Shown: one piece after another, positions 45,801 through 59,563 of the stretch | Position numbering within the stretch: position 1 is the stretch's first letter | Layout: every line of letters begins with the position of its first letter | The notes under the pieces: model-generated | The model's database searches: none | Seen by the model: only the letters and a program-made list of their open reading frames with translations | What the model was told of the DNA's origin: nothing | Position numbers and translations under genes: made by a program | Assembly: GCA_949358305.1 (NCBI GenBank) | Contig: OX442323.1 | Coordinates: forward strand, 3,720,001-3,784,000 | Origin: Strigamia acuminata | Lineage: Eukaryota > Arthropoda > Chilopoda > Geophilomorpha > Linotaeniidae | Length of the DNA: 64,000 bases | Direction of reading: 5' to 3'

Positions 45801-48800
45801 CTGCAACGGTGCCAGATATGCAAATTCCGCCAACGGGAATCGACTTTTTAGCGCATTTTATACGTCTTAAGCATGTTTTTGGCACTTTTTAAAATTTGTC
45901 AAAAAAGCAAAGGCTAATGTATGGAGAAATGGCCAAAAATTGAAAAAGTTCCAGAAACGTGCTGGTTAGACGTAAAATGAGCTGAAAAATCGATTCCCGT
46001 GTGCGCAATTTGCATATCTGGCACTGTTGCAGAGATATAAGCAAAAAACAGACTTTTTGAACAGAAAAAGTGGTGTATCTCTGCAACGGTGCCAGATATG
46101 CAAATTCCGCCAACGGGAATCGACTTTTTAGCGCATTTTATACGTCTTAAGCATGTTTTTGGCACTTTTTAAAATTTGTCAAAAAAGCAAAGGCTATGTA
46201 TGAAGAAATGGCCAAAAATTGAAAAAGTTCCAGAAACGTGCTGGTTAGACGTAAAATGAGCTGAAAAATCGATTCCCGTGTGCGCAATTTGCATATCTGG
46301 CACTGTTGCAGAGATATAAGCAAAAAACTGACTTTTTGAACAGAAAAAGTGGTGTATCTCTGCAACGGTGCCAGATATGCAAATTCCGCCAACGGGAATC
46401 GACTTTTTAGCGCATTTTATACGTCTTAAGCATGTTTTTGGCACTTTTTAAAATTTGTCAAAAAAGCAAAGGCTAATGTATGGAGAAATGGCCAAAAATT
46501 GAAAAAGTTCCAGAAACGTGCTGGTTAGACGTAAAATGAGCTGAAAAATCGATTCCCGTGTGCGCAATTTGCCTATCTGGCACTGTTGCAGAGATATAAG
46601 CAAAAAACTAACTTTTTGAACAGAAAAAGTGGTGTATCTCTGCAACGGTGCCAGATATGCAAATTCCGCCAACGGGAATCGACTTTTTAGCGCATTTTAT
46701 ACGTCTTAAGCATGTTTTTGGCACTTTTTAAAATTTGTCAAAAAAGCAAAGGCTAATGTATGGAGAAATGGCCAAAAATTGAAAAAGTTCCAGAAACGTG
46801 CTGGTTAGACGTAAAATGAGCTGAAAAATCGATTCCCGTGTGCGCAATTTGCCTATCTGGCACTGTTGCAGAGATATAAGCAAAAAACTAACTTTTTGAA
46901 CAGAAAAAGTGGTGTATCTCTGCAACGGTGCCAGATATGCAAATTCCGCCAACGGGAATCGACTTTTTAGCTCATTTTACATGTCTTAAGCATGTTTTTG
47001 GCACTTTTTAAAATTTGTCAAAAAAGCAAAGGCTAATGTATGGAGAAATGGCCAAAAATTGAAAAAGTTCCAGAAACGTGCTGGTTAGACGTAAAATGAG
47101 CTGAAAAATCGATTCCCGTGTGCGCAATTTGCATATCTGGCACTGTTGCAGAGATATAAGCAAAAAACTGACTTTTTGAACAGAAAAAGTGGTGTATCTC
47201 TGCAACGGTGCCAGATATGCAAATTCCGCCAACGGGAATCGACTTTTTAGCTCATTTTACATGTCTTAAGCATGTTTTTGGCACTTTTTAAAATTTGTCA
47301 AAAAAGCAAAGGCTAATGTATGGAGAAATGGCCAAAAATTGAAAAAGTTCCAGAAACGTGCTGGTTAGACGTAAAATGAGCTGAAAAATCGATTCCCGTG
47401 TGCGCAATTTGCATATCTGGCACTGTTGNNNNNNNNNNNNNNNNNNNNNNNNNNNNNNNNNNNNNNNNNNNNNNNNNNNNNNNNNNNNNNNNNNNNNNNN
47501 NNNNNNNNNNNNNNNNNNNNNNNNNNNNNNNNNNNNNNNNNNNNNNNNNNNNNNNNNNNNNNNNNNNNNNNNNNNNNNNNNNNNNNNNNNNNNNNNNNNN
47601 NNNNNNNNNNNNNNNNNNNNNNNNNNNNGTGCTAGTTAGACGTAAAATGAGCTGAAAAATCGATTCCCGTGTGCGCAATTTGCATATCTGGCACTGTTGC
47701 AGAGATATAAGCAAAAAACAGACTTTTTGAACAGAAAAAGTGGTGTATCTCTGCAACGGTGCCAGATATGCAAATTCCGCCAACGGGAATCGACTTTTTA
47801 GCGCATTTTACATGTCTTAAGCATGTTTTTGGCACTTTTTAAAATTTGTCAAAAAAGCAAAGGCTAATGTATGGAGAAATGGCCAAAAATTGAAAAAGTT
47901 CCAGAAACGTGCTGGTTAGACGTAAAATGAGCTGAAAAATCGATTCCCGTGTGCGCAATTTGCATATCTGGCACTGTTGCAGAGATATAAGCAAAAAACA
48001 GACTTTTTGAACAGAAAAAGTGGTGTATCTCTGCAACGGTGCCAGATATGCAAATTCCGCCAACGGGAATCGACTTTTTAGCGCATTTTATACGTCTTAA
48101 GCATGTTTTTGGCACTTTTTAAAATTTGTCAAAAAAGCAAAGGCTAATGTATGGAGAAATGGCCAAAAATTGAAAAAGTTCCAGAAACGTGCTGGTTAGA
48201 CGTAAAATGAGCTGAAAAATCGATTCCCGTGTGCGCAATTCGCATATCTGGCACTGTTGCAGAGATATAAGCAAAAAACAGACTTTTTGAACAGAAAAAG
48301 TGGTGTATCTCTGCAACGGTGCCAGATATGCAAATTCCGCCAACGGGAATCGACTTTTTAGCGCATTTTATACGTCTTAAGCATGTTTTTGGCACTTTTT
48401 AAAATTTGTCAAAAAAGCAAAGGCTAATGTATGGAGAAATGGCCAAAAATTGAAAAAGTTCCAGAAACGTGCTGGTTAGACGTAAAATGAGCTGAAAAAT
48501 CGATTCCCGTGTGCGCAATTTGCATATCTGGCACTGTTGCAGAGATATAAGCAAAAAACAGACTTTTTGAACAGAAAAAGTGGTGTATCTCTGCAACGGT
48601 GCCAGATATGCAAATTCCGCCAACGGGAATCGACTTTTTAGCGCATTTTATACGTCTTAAGCATGTTTTTGGCACTTTTTAAAATTTGTCAAAAAAGCAA
48701 AGGCTAATGTATGGAGAAATGGCCAAAAATTGAAAAAGTTCCAGAAACGTGCTGGTTAGACGTAAAATGAGCTGAAAAATCGATTCCCGTGTGCGCAATT

Positions 48801-51800
48801 TGCATATCTGGCACTGTTGCAAAGATATAAGCAAAAAACTGACTTTTTGAACAGAAAAAGTGGTGTATCTCTGCAACGGTGCCAGATATGCAAATTCCGC
48901 CAACGGGAATCGACTTTTTAGCTCATTTTACATGTCTTAAGCATGTTTTTGGCACTTTTTAAAATTTGTCAAAAAAGCAAAGGCTAATGTATGGAGAAAT
49001 GGCCAAAAATTGAAAAAGTTCCAGAAACGTGCTGGTTAGACGTAAAATGAGCTGAAAAATCGATTCCCGTGTGCGCAATTTGCATATCTGGCACTGTTGC
49101 AGAGATATAAGCAAAAAACTGACTTTTTGAAGCATGTTTTTGGCACTTTTTAAAATTTGTCAAAAAAGCAAAGGCTAATGTATGGAGAAATGGCCAAAAA
49201 TTGAAAAAGTTCCAGAAACGTGCTGGTTAGACGTAAAATGAGCTGAAAAATCGATTCCCGTGTGCGCAATTTGCATATCTGGCACTGTTGCAGAGATATA
49301 AGCAAAAAACAGACTTTTTGAACAGAAAAAGTGGTGTATCTCTGCAACGGTGCCAGATATGCAAATTCCGCCAACGGGAATCGACTTTTTAGCGCATTTT
49401 ATACGTCTTAAGCATGTTTTTGGCACTTTTTAAAATTTGTCAAAAAAGCAAAGGCTAATTAATGTATGGAGAAATGGCCAAAAATTGAAAAAGTTCCAGA
49501 AACGTGCTAGTTAGACGTAAAATGAGCTGAAAAATCGATTCCCGTGTGCGCAATTTGCATATCTGGCACTGTTGCAGAGATATAAGCAAAAAACAGACTT
49601 TTTGAACAGAAAAAGTGGTGTATCTCTGCAACGGTGCCAGATATGCAAATTCCGCCAACGGGAATCGACTTTTTAGCGCATTTTATACGTCTTAAGCATG
49701 TTTTTGGCACTTTTTAAAATTTGTCAAAAAAGCAAAGGCTAATTAATGTATGGAGAAATGGCCAAAAATTGAAAAAGTTCCAGAAACGTGCTGGTTAGAC
49801 GTAAAATGAGCTGAAAAATCGATTCCCGTGTGCGCAATTTGCATATCTGGCACTGTTGCAGAGATATAAGCAAAAAACTAACTTTTTGAACAGAAAAAGT
49901 GGTGTATCTCTGCAACGGTGCCAGATATGCAAATTCCGCCAACGGGAATCGACTTTTTAGCGCATTTTATACGTCTTAAGCATGTTTTTGGCACTTTTTA
50001 AAATTTGTCAAAAAAGCAAAGGCTAATGTATGGAGAAATGGCCAAAAATTGAAAAAGTTCCAGAAACGTGCTGGTTAGACGTAAAATGAGCTGAAAAATC
50101 GATTCCCGTGTGCGCAATTTGCATATCTGGCACTGTTGCAAAGATATAAGCAAAAAACTGACTTTTTGAACAGAAAAAGTGGTGTATCTCTGCAACGGTG
50201 CCAGATATGCAAATTCCGCCAACGGGAATCGACTTTTTAGCGCATTTTATACGTCTTAAGCATGTTTTTGGCACTTATTAAAATTTGTCAAAAAAGCAAA
50301 GGCTAATGTATGGAGAAATGGCCAAAAATTGAAAAAGTTCCAGAAACGTGCTGGTTAGACGTAAAATGAGCTGAAAAATCGATTCCCGTGTGCGCAATTT
50401 GCATATCTGGCACTGTTGCAGAGATATAAGCAAAAAACAGACTTTTTGAACAGAAAAAGTGGTGTATCTCTGCAACGGTGCCAGATATGCAAATTCCGCC
50501 AACGGGAATCGACTTTTTAGCGCATTTTATACGTCTTAAGCATGTTTTTGGCACTTTTTAAAATTTGTCAAAAAAGCAAAGGCTAATGTATGGAGAAATG
50601 GCCAAAAATTGAAAAAGTTCCAGAAACGTGCTGGTTAGACGTAAAATGAGCTGAAAAATCGATTCCCGTGTGCGCAATTTGCATATCTGGCACTGTTGCA
50701 AAGATATAAGCAAAAAACTGACTTTTTGAACAGAAAAAGTGGTGTATCTCTGCAACGGTGCCAGATATGCAAATTCCGCCAACGGGAATCGACTTTTTAG
50801 CGCATTTTATACGTCTTAAGCATGTTTTTGGCACTTTTTAAAATTTGTCAAAAAAGCAAAGGCTAATGTATGAAGAAATGGCCAAAAATTGAAAAAGTTC
50901 CAGAAACGTGCTGGTTAGACGTAAAATGAGCTGAAAAATCGATTCCCGTGTGCGCAATTTGCATATCTGGCACTGTTGCAGAGATATAAGCAAAAAACTG
51001 ACTTTTTGAACAGAAAAAGTGGTGTATCTCTGCAACGGTGCCAGATATGCAAATTCCGCCAACGGGAATCGACTTTTTAGCGCATTTTTTACGTCTTAAG
51101 CATGTTTTTGGCACTTTTTAAAATTTGTCAAAAAAGCAAAGGCTAATGTATGGAGAAATGGCCAAAAATTGAAAAAGTTCCAGAAACGTGCTGGTTAGAC
51201 GTAAAATGAGCTGAAAAATCGATTCCCGTGTGCGCAATTTGCATATCTGGCACTGTTGCAGAGATATAAGCAAAAAACAGACTTTTTGAACAGAAAAAGT
51301 GGTGTATCTCTGCAACGGTGCCAGATATGCAAATTCCGCCAACGGGAATCGACTTTTTAGCGCATTTTATACGTCTTAAGCATGTTTTTGGCACTTTTTA
51401 AAATTTGTCAAAAAAGCAAAGGCTAATTAATGTATGGAGAAATGGCCAAAAATTGAAAAAGTTCCAGAAACGTGCTAGTTAGACGTAAAATGAGCTGAAA
51501 AATCGATTCCCGTGTGCGCAATTTGCATATCTGGCACTGTTGCAGAGATATAAGCAAAAAACAGACTTTTTGAACAGAAAAAGTGGTGTATCTCTGCAAC
51601 GGTGCCAGATATGCAAATTCCGCCAACGGGAATCGACTTTTTAGCGCATTTTATACGTCTTAAGCATGTTTTTGGCACTTTTTAAAATTTGTCAAAAAAG
51701 CAAAGGCTAATTAATGTATGGAGAAATGGCCAAAAATTGAAAAAGTTCCAGAAACGTGCTGGTTAGACGTAAAATGAGCTGAAAAATCGATTCCCGTGTG

Positions 51801-54800
51801 CGCAATTTGCATATCTGGCACTGTTGCAGAGATATAAGCAAAAAACTAACTTTTTGAACAGAAAAAGTGGTGTATCTCTGCAACGGTGCCAGATATGCAA
51901 ATTCCGCCAACGGGAATCGACTTTTTAGCGCATTTTATACGTCTTAAGCATGTTTTTGGCACTTTTTAAAATTTGTCAAAAAAGCAAAGGCTAATGTATG
52001 GAGAAATGGCCAAAAATTGAAAAAGTTCCAGAAACGTGCTGGTTAGACGTAAAATGAGCTGAAAAATCGATTCCCGTGTGCGCAATTTGCATATCTGGCA
52101 CTGTTGCAGAGATATAAGCAAAAAACAGACTTTTTGAACAGAAAAAGTGGTGTATCTCTGCAACGGTGCCAGATATGCAAATTCCGCCAACGGGAATCGA
52201 CTTTTTAGCGCATTTTATACGTCTTAAGCATGTTTTTGGCACTTTTTAAAATTTGTCAAAAAAGCAAAGGCTAATTAATGTATGGAGAAATGGCCAAAAA
52301 TTGAAAAAGTTCCAGAAACGTGCTAGTTAGACGTAAAATGAGCTGAAAAATCGATTCCCGTGTGCGCAATTTGCATATCTGGCACTGTTGCAGAGATATA
52401 AGCAAAAAACAGACTTTTTGAACAGAAAAAGTGGTGTATCTCTGCAACGGTGCCAGATATGCAAATTCCGCCAACGGGAATCGACTTTTTAGCGCATTTT
52501 ATACGTCTTAAGCATGTTTTTGGCACTTTTTAAAATTTGTCAAAAAAGCAAAGGCTAATTAATGTATGGAGAAATGGCCAAAAATTGAAAAAGTTCCAGA
52601 AACGTGCTGGTTAGACGTAAAATGAGCTGAAAAATCGATTCCCGTGTGCGCAATTTGCATATCTGGCACTGTTGCAGAGATATAAGCAAAAAACTAACTT
52701 TTTGAACAGAAAAAGTGGTGTATCTCTGCAACGGTGCCAGATATGCAAATTCCGCCAACGGGAATCGACTTTTTAGCGCATTTTATACGTCTTAAGCATG
52801 TTTTTGGCACTTTTTAAAATTTGTCAAAAAAGCAAAGGCTAATGTATGGAGAAATGGCCAAAAATTGAAAAAGTTCCAGAAACGTGCTGGTTAGACGTAA
52901 AATGAGCTGAAAAATCGATTCCCGTGTGCGCAATTTGCATATCTGGCACTGTTGCAGAGATATAAGCAAAAAACAGACTTTTTGAACAGAAAAAGTGGTG
53001 TATCTCTGCAACGGTGCCAGATATGCAAATTCCGCCAACGGGAATCGACTTTTTAGCGCATTTTATACGTCTTAAGCATGTTTTTGGCACTTTTTAAAAT
53101 TTGTCAAAAAAGCAAAGGCTAATGTATGGAGAAATGGCCAAAAATTGAAAAAGTTCCAGAAACGTGCTGGTTAGACGTAAAATGAGCTGAAAAATCGATT
53201 CCCGTGTGCGCAATTTGCATATCTGGCACTGTTGCAGAGATATAAGCAAAAAACAGACTTTTTGAACAGAAAAAGTGGTGTATCTCTGCAACGGTGCCAG
53301 ATATGCAAATTCCGCCAACGGGAATCGACTTTTTAGCGCATTTTATACGTCTTAAGCATGTTTTTGGCACTTATTAAAATTTGTCAAAAAAGCAAAGGCT
53401 AATGTATGGAGAAATGGCCAAAAATTGAAAAAGTTCCAGAAACGTGCTGGTTAGACGTAAAATGAGCTGAAAAATCGATTCCCGTGTGCGCAATTTGCAT
53501 ATCTGGCACTGTTGCAGAGATATAAGCAAAAAACAGACTTTTTGAACAGAAAAAGTGGTGTATCTCTGCAACGGTGCCAGATATGCAAATTCCGCCAACG
53601 GGAATCGACTTTTTAGCGCATTTTATACGTCTTAAGCATGTTTTTGGCACTTTTTAAAATTTGTCAAAAAAGCAAAGGCTAATGTATGGAGAAATGGCCA
53701 AAAATTGAAAAAGTTCCAGAAACGTGCTGGTTAGACGTAAAATGAGCTGAAAAATCGATTCCCGTGTGCGCAATTTGCATATCTGGCACTGTTGCAGAGA
53801 TATAAGCAAAAAACAGACTTTTTGAACAGAAAAAGTGGTGTATCTCTGCAACGGTGCCAGATATGCAAATTCCGCCAACGGGAATCGACTTTTTAGCGCA
53901 TTTTATACGTCTTAAGCATGTTTTTGGCACTTTTTAAAATTTGTCAAAAAAGCAAAGGCTAATGTATGGAGAAATGGCCAAAAATTGAAAAAGTTCCAGA
54001 AACGTGCTGGTTAGACGTAAAATGAGCTGAAAAATCGATTCCCGTGTGCGCAATTTGCATATCTGGCACTGTTGCAGAGATATAAGCAAAAAACAGACTT
54101 TTTGAACAGAAAAAGTGGTGTATCTCTGCAACGGTGCCAGATATGCAAATTCCGCCAACGGGAATCGACTTTTTAGCGCATTTTATACGTCTTAAGCATG
54201 TTTTTGGCACTTATTAAAATTTGTCAAAAAAGCAAAGGCTAATGTATGGAGAAATGGCCAAAAATTGAAAAAGTTCCAGAAACGTGCTGGTTAGACGTAA
54301 AATGAGCTGAAAAATCGATTCCCGTGTGCGCAATTTGCATATCTGGCACTGTTGCAGAGATATAAGCAAAAAACAGACTTTTTGAACAGAAAAAGTGGTG
54401 TATCTCTGCAACGGTGCCAGATATGCAAATTCCGCCAACGGGAATCGACTTTTTAGCGCATTTTATACGTCTTAAGCATGTTTTTGGCACTTTTTAAAAT
54501 TTGTCAAAAAAGCAAAGGCTAATGTATGGAGAAATGGCCAAAAATTGAAAAAGTTCCAGAAACGTGCTGGTTAGACGTAAAATGAGCTGAAAAATCGATT
54601 CCCGTGTGCGCAATTTGCATATCTGGCACTGTTGCAAAGATATAAGCAAAAAACTGACTTTTTGAACAGAAAAAGTGGTGTATCTCTGCAACGGTGCCAG
54701 ATATGCAAATTCCGCCAACGGGAATCGACTTTTTAGCTCATTTTACATGTCTTAAGCATGTTTTTGGCACTTTTTAAAATTTGTCAAAAAAGCAAAGGCT

Positions 54801-57800
54801 AATGTATGGAGAAATGGCCAAAAATTGAAAAAGTTCCAGAAACGTGCTAGTTAGACGTAAAATGAGCTGAAAAATCGATTCCCGTGTGCGCAATTTGCAT
54901 ATCTGGCACTGTTGCAGAGATATAAGCAAAAAACAGACTTTTTGAACAGAAAAAGTGGTGTATCTCTGCAACGGTGCCAGATATGCAAATTCCGCCAACG
55001 GGAATCGACTTTTTAGCGCATTTTACATGTCTTAAGCATGTTTTTGGCACTTTTTAAAATTTGTCAAAAAAGCAAAGGCTAATGTATGGAGAAATGGCCA
55101 AAAATTGAAAAAGTTCCAGAAACGTGCTGGTTAGACGTAAAATGAGCTGAAAAATCGATTCCCGTGTGCGCAATTTGCATATCTGGCACTGTTGCAGAGA
55201 TATAAGCAAAAAACAGACTTTTTGAACAGAAAAAGTGGTGTATCTCTGCAACGGTGCCAGATATGCAAATTCCGCCAACGGGAATCGACTTTTTAGCGCA
55301 TTTTATACGTCTTAAGCATGTTTTTGGCACTTTTTAAAATTTGTCAAAAAAGCAAAGGCTAATGTATGGAGAAATGGCCAAAAATTGAAAAAGTTCCAGA
55401 AACGTGCTGGTTAGACGTAAAATGAGCTGAAAAATCGATTCCCGTGTGCGCAATTTGCATATCTGGCACTGTTGCAGAGATATAAGCAAAAAACAGACTT
55501 TTTGAACAGAAAAAGTGGTGTATCTCTGCAACGGTGCCAGATATGCAAATTCCGCCAACGGGAATCGACTTTTTAGCGCATTTTATACGTCTTAAGCATG
55601 TTTTTGGCACTTTTTAAAATTTGTCAAAAAAGCAAAGGCTAATGTATGGAGAAATGGCCAAAAATTGAAAAAGTTCCAGAAACGTGCTGGTTAGACGTAA
55701 AATGAGCTGAAAAATCGATTCCCGTGTGCGCAATTTGCATATCTGGCACTGTTGCAGAGATATAAGCAAAAAACAGACTTTTTGAACAGAAAAAGTGGTG
55801 TATCTCTGCAACGGTGCCAGATATGCAAATTCCGCCAACGGGAATCGACTTTTTAGCGCATTTTATACGTCTTAAGCATGTTTTTGGCACTTTTTAAAAT
55901 TTGTCAAAAAAGCAAAGGCTAATGTATGGAGAAATGGCCAAAAATTGAAAAAGTTCCAGAAACGTGCTGGTTAGACGTAAAATGAGCTGAAAAATCGATT
56001 CCCGTGTGCGCAATTTGCATATCTGGCACTGTTGCAAAGATATAAGCAAAAAACTGACTTTTTGAACAGAAAAAGTGGTGTATCTCTGCAACGGTGCCAG
56101 ATATGCAAATTCCGCCAACGGGAATCGACTTTTTAGCTCATTTTACATGTCTTAAGCATGTTTTTGGCACTTTTTAAAATTTGTCAAAAAAGCAAAGGCT
56201 AATGTATGGAGAAATGGCCAAAAATTGAAAAAGTTCCAGAAACGTGCTGGTTAGACGTAAAATGAGCTGAAAAATCGATTCCCGTGTGCGCAATTTGCAT
56301 ATCTGGCACTGTTGCAGAGATATAAGCAAAAAACTGACTTTTTGAAGCATGTTTTTGGCACTTTTTAAAATTTGTCAAAAAAGCAAAGGCTAATGTATGG
56401 AGAAATGGCCAAAAATTGAAAAAGTTCCAGAAACGTGCTGGTTAGACGTAAAATGAGCTGAAAAATCGATTCCCGTGTGCGCAATTTGCATATCTGGCAC
56501 TGTTGCAGAGATATAAGCAAAAAACAGACTTTTTGAACAGAAAAAGTGGTGTATCTCTGCAACGGTGCCAGATATGCAAATTCCGCCAACGGGAATCGAC
56601 TTTTTAGCGCATTTTACATGTCTTAAGCATGTTTTTGGCACTTTTTAAAATTTGTCAAAAAAGCAAAGGCTAATGTATGGAGAAATGGCCAAAAATTGAA
56701 AAAGTTCCAGAAACGTGCTGGTTAGACGTAAAATGAGCTGAAAAATCGATTCCCGTGTGCGCAATTTGCATATCTGGCACTGTTGCAGAGATATAAGCAA
56801 AAAACAGACTTTTTGAACAGAAAAAGTGGTGTATCTCTGCAACGGTGCCAGATATGCAAATTCCGCCAACGGGAATCGACTTTTTAGCGCATTTTATACG
56901 TCTTAAGCATGTTTTTGGCACTTTTTAAAATTTGTCAAAAAAGCAAAGGCTAATGTATGGAGAAATGGCCAAAAATTGAAAAAGTTCCAGAAACGTGCTG
57001 GTTAGACGTAAAATGAGCTGAAAAATCGATTCCCGTGTGCGCAATTTGCATATCTGGCACTGTTGCAGAGATATAAGCAAAAAACAGACTTTTTGAACAG
57101 AAAAAGTGGTGTATCTCTGCAACGGTGCCAGATATGCAAATTCCGCCAACGGGAATCGACTTTTTAGCGCATTTTATACGTCTTAAGCATGTTTTTGGCA
57201 CTTTTTAAAATTTGTCAAAAAAGCAAAGGCTAATGTATGGAGAAATGGCCAAAAATTGAAAAAGTTCCAGAAACGTGCTGGTTAGACGTAAAATGAGCTG
57301 AAAAATCGATTCCCGTGTGCGCAATTTGCATATCTGGCACTGTTGCAGAGATATAAGCAAAAAACAGACTTTTTGAACAGAAAAAGTGGTGTATCTCTGC
57401 AACGGTGCCAGATATGCAAATTCCGCCAACGGGAATCGACTTTTTAGCGCATTTTATACGTCTTAAGCATGTTTTTGGCACTTTTTAAAATTTGTCAAAA
57501 AAGCAAAGGCTAATGTATGGAGAAATGGCCAAAAATTGAAAAAGTTCCAGAAACGTGCTGGTTAGACGTAAAATGAGCTGAAAAATCGATTCCCGTGTGC
57601 GCAATTTGCATATCTGGCACTGTTGCAGAGATATAAGCAAAAAACAGACTTTTTGAACAGAAAAAGTGGTGTATCTCTGCAACGGTGCCAGATATGCAAA
57701 TTCCGCCAACGGGAATCGACTTTTTAGCGCATTTTATACGTCTTAAGCATGTTTTTGGCACTTATTAAAATTTGTCAAAAAAGCAAAGGCTAATGTATGG

Positions 57801-58446
57801 AGAAATGGCCAAAAATTGAAAAAGTTCCAGAAACGTGCTGGTTAGACGTAAAATGAGCTGAAAAATCGATTCCCGTGTGCGCAATTTGCATATCTGGCAC
57901 TGTTGCAGAGATATAAGCAAAAAACAGACTTTTTGAACAGAAAAAGTGGTGTATCTCTGCAACGGTGCCAGATATGCAAATTCCGCCAACGGGAATCGAC
58001 TTTTTAGCGCATTTTACATGTCTTAAGCATGTTTTTGGCACTTTTTAAAATTTGTCAAAAAAGCAAAGGCTAATGTATGGAGAAATGGCCAAAAATTGAA
58101 AAAGTTCCAGAAACGTGCTGGTTAGACGTAAAATGAGCTGAAAAATCGATTCCCGTGTGCGCAATTTGCATATCTGGCACTGTTGCAGAGATATAAGCAA
58201 AAAACAGACTTTTTGAACAGAAAAAGTGGTGTATCTCTGCAACGGTGCCAGATATGCAAATTCCGCCAACGGGAATCGACTTTTTAGCGCATTTTATACG
58301 TCTTAAGCATGTTTTTGGCACTTTTTAAAATTTGTCAAAAAAGCAAAGGCTAATGTATGGAGAAATGGCCAAAAATTGAAAAAGTTCCAGAAACGTGCTG
58401 GTTAGACGTAAAATGAGCTGAAAAATCGATTGCCGTGTGCGCAATT
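42838..58446. repeat. 280-bp satellite array, right block
   Basis: About 56 monomers including the sequence gap. Variants recur in blocks: CTGAC/CAGAC/CTAAC in the loop, TATACGTC or TACATGTC in the right arm, TTGCATATC or TTGCCTATC in the left arm, and a 4-bp ATTA insertion giving 284-bp monomers. Higher-order units: a 1960-bp seven-monomer block twice (43400-45359, 45360-47318) and an 848-bp three-monomer block at 49181-50028, 51149-51996 and 51997-52844. Deletion monomers of 191 bp lie at 48990 and 56205. The array ends inside a monomer at the LTR-like sequence. Confidence 0.97.
47429..47628. other. assembly gap (200 N)
   Basis: Exactly 200 N inside the satellite, a placeholder gap. The true number of missing monomers is unknown. 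Confidence 0.99.
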
Positions 58447-58664
58447 TGTAATATTATATAGTGCCGAGATATTCTTGTAAATGTATATTGTGTTCTAATT
58501 GTGTATGGCGCCACCTGGTGTCCTTTTTATATTATTTTATTCACACGTTACGTCATTCGTGTTTCAACATGGCGACTGAGTGAGATACAAAATAAACGCT
58601 CTGCTCTTGAAATGTCTTCTTTCTGTGTTTCCTATTTCCGGGAATCCATTGCGTGGATCTAACA
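58447..58664 (+). repeat. possible short LTR at the array end
   Basis: Begins TGTAATATTATATAG and ends GGATCTAACA (TG...CA), with an AATAAA signal at 58591 and T/C-rich sequence after it, the usual layout of a 200-bp LTR. No partner copy or target duplication is visible. It could instead be the first part of a longer gypsy LTR. Confidence 0.35.
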
Positions 58665-58744
58665 TAGACTTATACCATTAGGTATCGTCCTCTCGCTAGT
58701 CATTGCACACCCCTCTAGACTTTGTGGTGACCCAGTTGGATAAG

Positions 58745-59543
58745 TGTCCCCCCAGGGCGGATACTTGTCCTATGAGTCACTATGATTAAAGAGTCGTTCC
58801 CCCCCGAGTTGGCTCCACCTCCCCATGGCAGGTGTGTGCCCCGAGGGGGAGGAAGCGGCTGGTGGTCAGCCCCCATTGGTTGATCGCCGGCCCTTCACCC
58901 CACTGCATAAAAGGCTGTGTTTCCCGCCTAAAGACAGAACTTACACAAACGACACCAAGAACACAGCAACTACCTCACCGTCAGGCCAACTTCAACTACA
59001 AGTTAGGATTGATCGAGGATCGCTGAGTAAAGTGCAAACTGTAACTCTCACGAAGTCACTTGCGAGCTATTCCTGCGAAAGCACGAGAATAGCCCTTGTG
59101 AAATCACCCAGAATAATCGCCCAGACGATTATTCGCCGAAGTAAGTGTCCGAGTGCTTTGTAGGGAACCCCAAAGTTCCTAGACGAGGCCTCTGCGACGC
59201 TAAACCAAAACCTAGACAACAGGCACGGATAGAAGACTCGAAAGAGCATTCCACCGCGTCCGTGAAGACGAATCCGTGACGAATTAACGACAACTCGAGA
59301 CGCCGCCTTTGTTCCGCCGACCACGCGGAATCGACGACGCCATCTTGAGAAATCCTTTGTTCGACGCTGACCACGTCGACTCTAGAATTATTACTGAGTG
59401 TATTTTAAAGGCATAAAGCCTGGTGAATAAATTACCTGTTTATTTACATACATTTGGTATTCATTTGGGTATTTACATAATTGATCACAGGTAAAGTATT
59501 ACACGTTAGCGCTATTTAAACCTATACAGAGTAGGACGCGACA
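58745..59543 (+). repeat. Ty3/gypsy-like 5' LTR (approximate limits)
   Basis: Begins TGTCCCCCC and ends GCGACA, matching TGTC...GACA inverted ends, and is followed two bases later by a PBS candidate. It contains an inverted CCAAT box (ATTGG near 58875), a TATA-like GCATAAAAGG at 58905-58914 and a polyadenylation signal AATAAA at 59426-59431. The 3' LTR lies outside the window, so the limits cannot be confirmed. Short frames here are not genes. Confidence 0.5.
58873..58914 (+). promoter_or_regulatory. LTR core promoter candidate
   Basis: CCAAT-type box in inverse orientation (CATTGG) and GCATAAAAGG about 30 bp downstream, placing the start of transcription near 58935 inside the LTR. Confidence 0.4.
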
Positions 59544-59545
59544 CG

Positions 59546-59563
59546 TGGGGGCCTGGCCGGGAT
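59546..59563 (+). other. primer binding site candidate, tRNA-Pro-like
   Basis: TGGGGGCCTGGCCGGGAT matches the familiar tRNA-Pro PBS at 15 of 18 positions; the mismatches lie in the centre. It sits two bases after the presumed LTR end, where a PBS belongs. Confidence 0.45.

Noticed and set aside
20675-58321. 74- and 83-codon minus-strand frames in almost every 280-bp monomer
   Set aside because: Conserved only because monomers are near-identical. The two frames overlap and read opposite arms of the palindrome; indels in some monomers truncate them without sign of selection.
13131-58446. CRISPR-like array
   Set aside because: Repeats are contiguous with no unique spacers, the DNA is eukaryotic and no cas genes are present.
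58825-59163. Plus-strand 112-codon frame upstream of the gypsy gag
   Set aside because: Falls in the presumed LTR around the TATA box, with no domain similarity that I can recognise.
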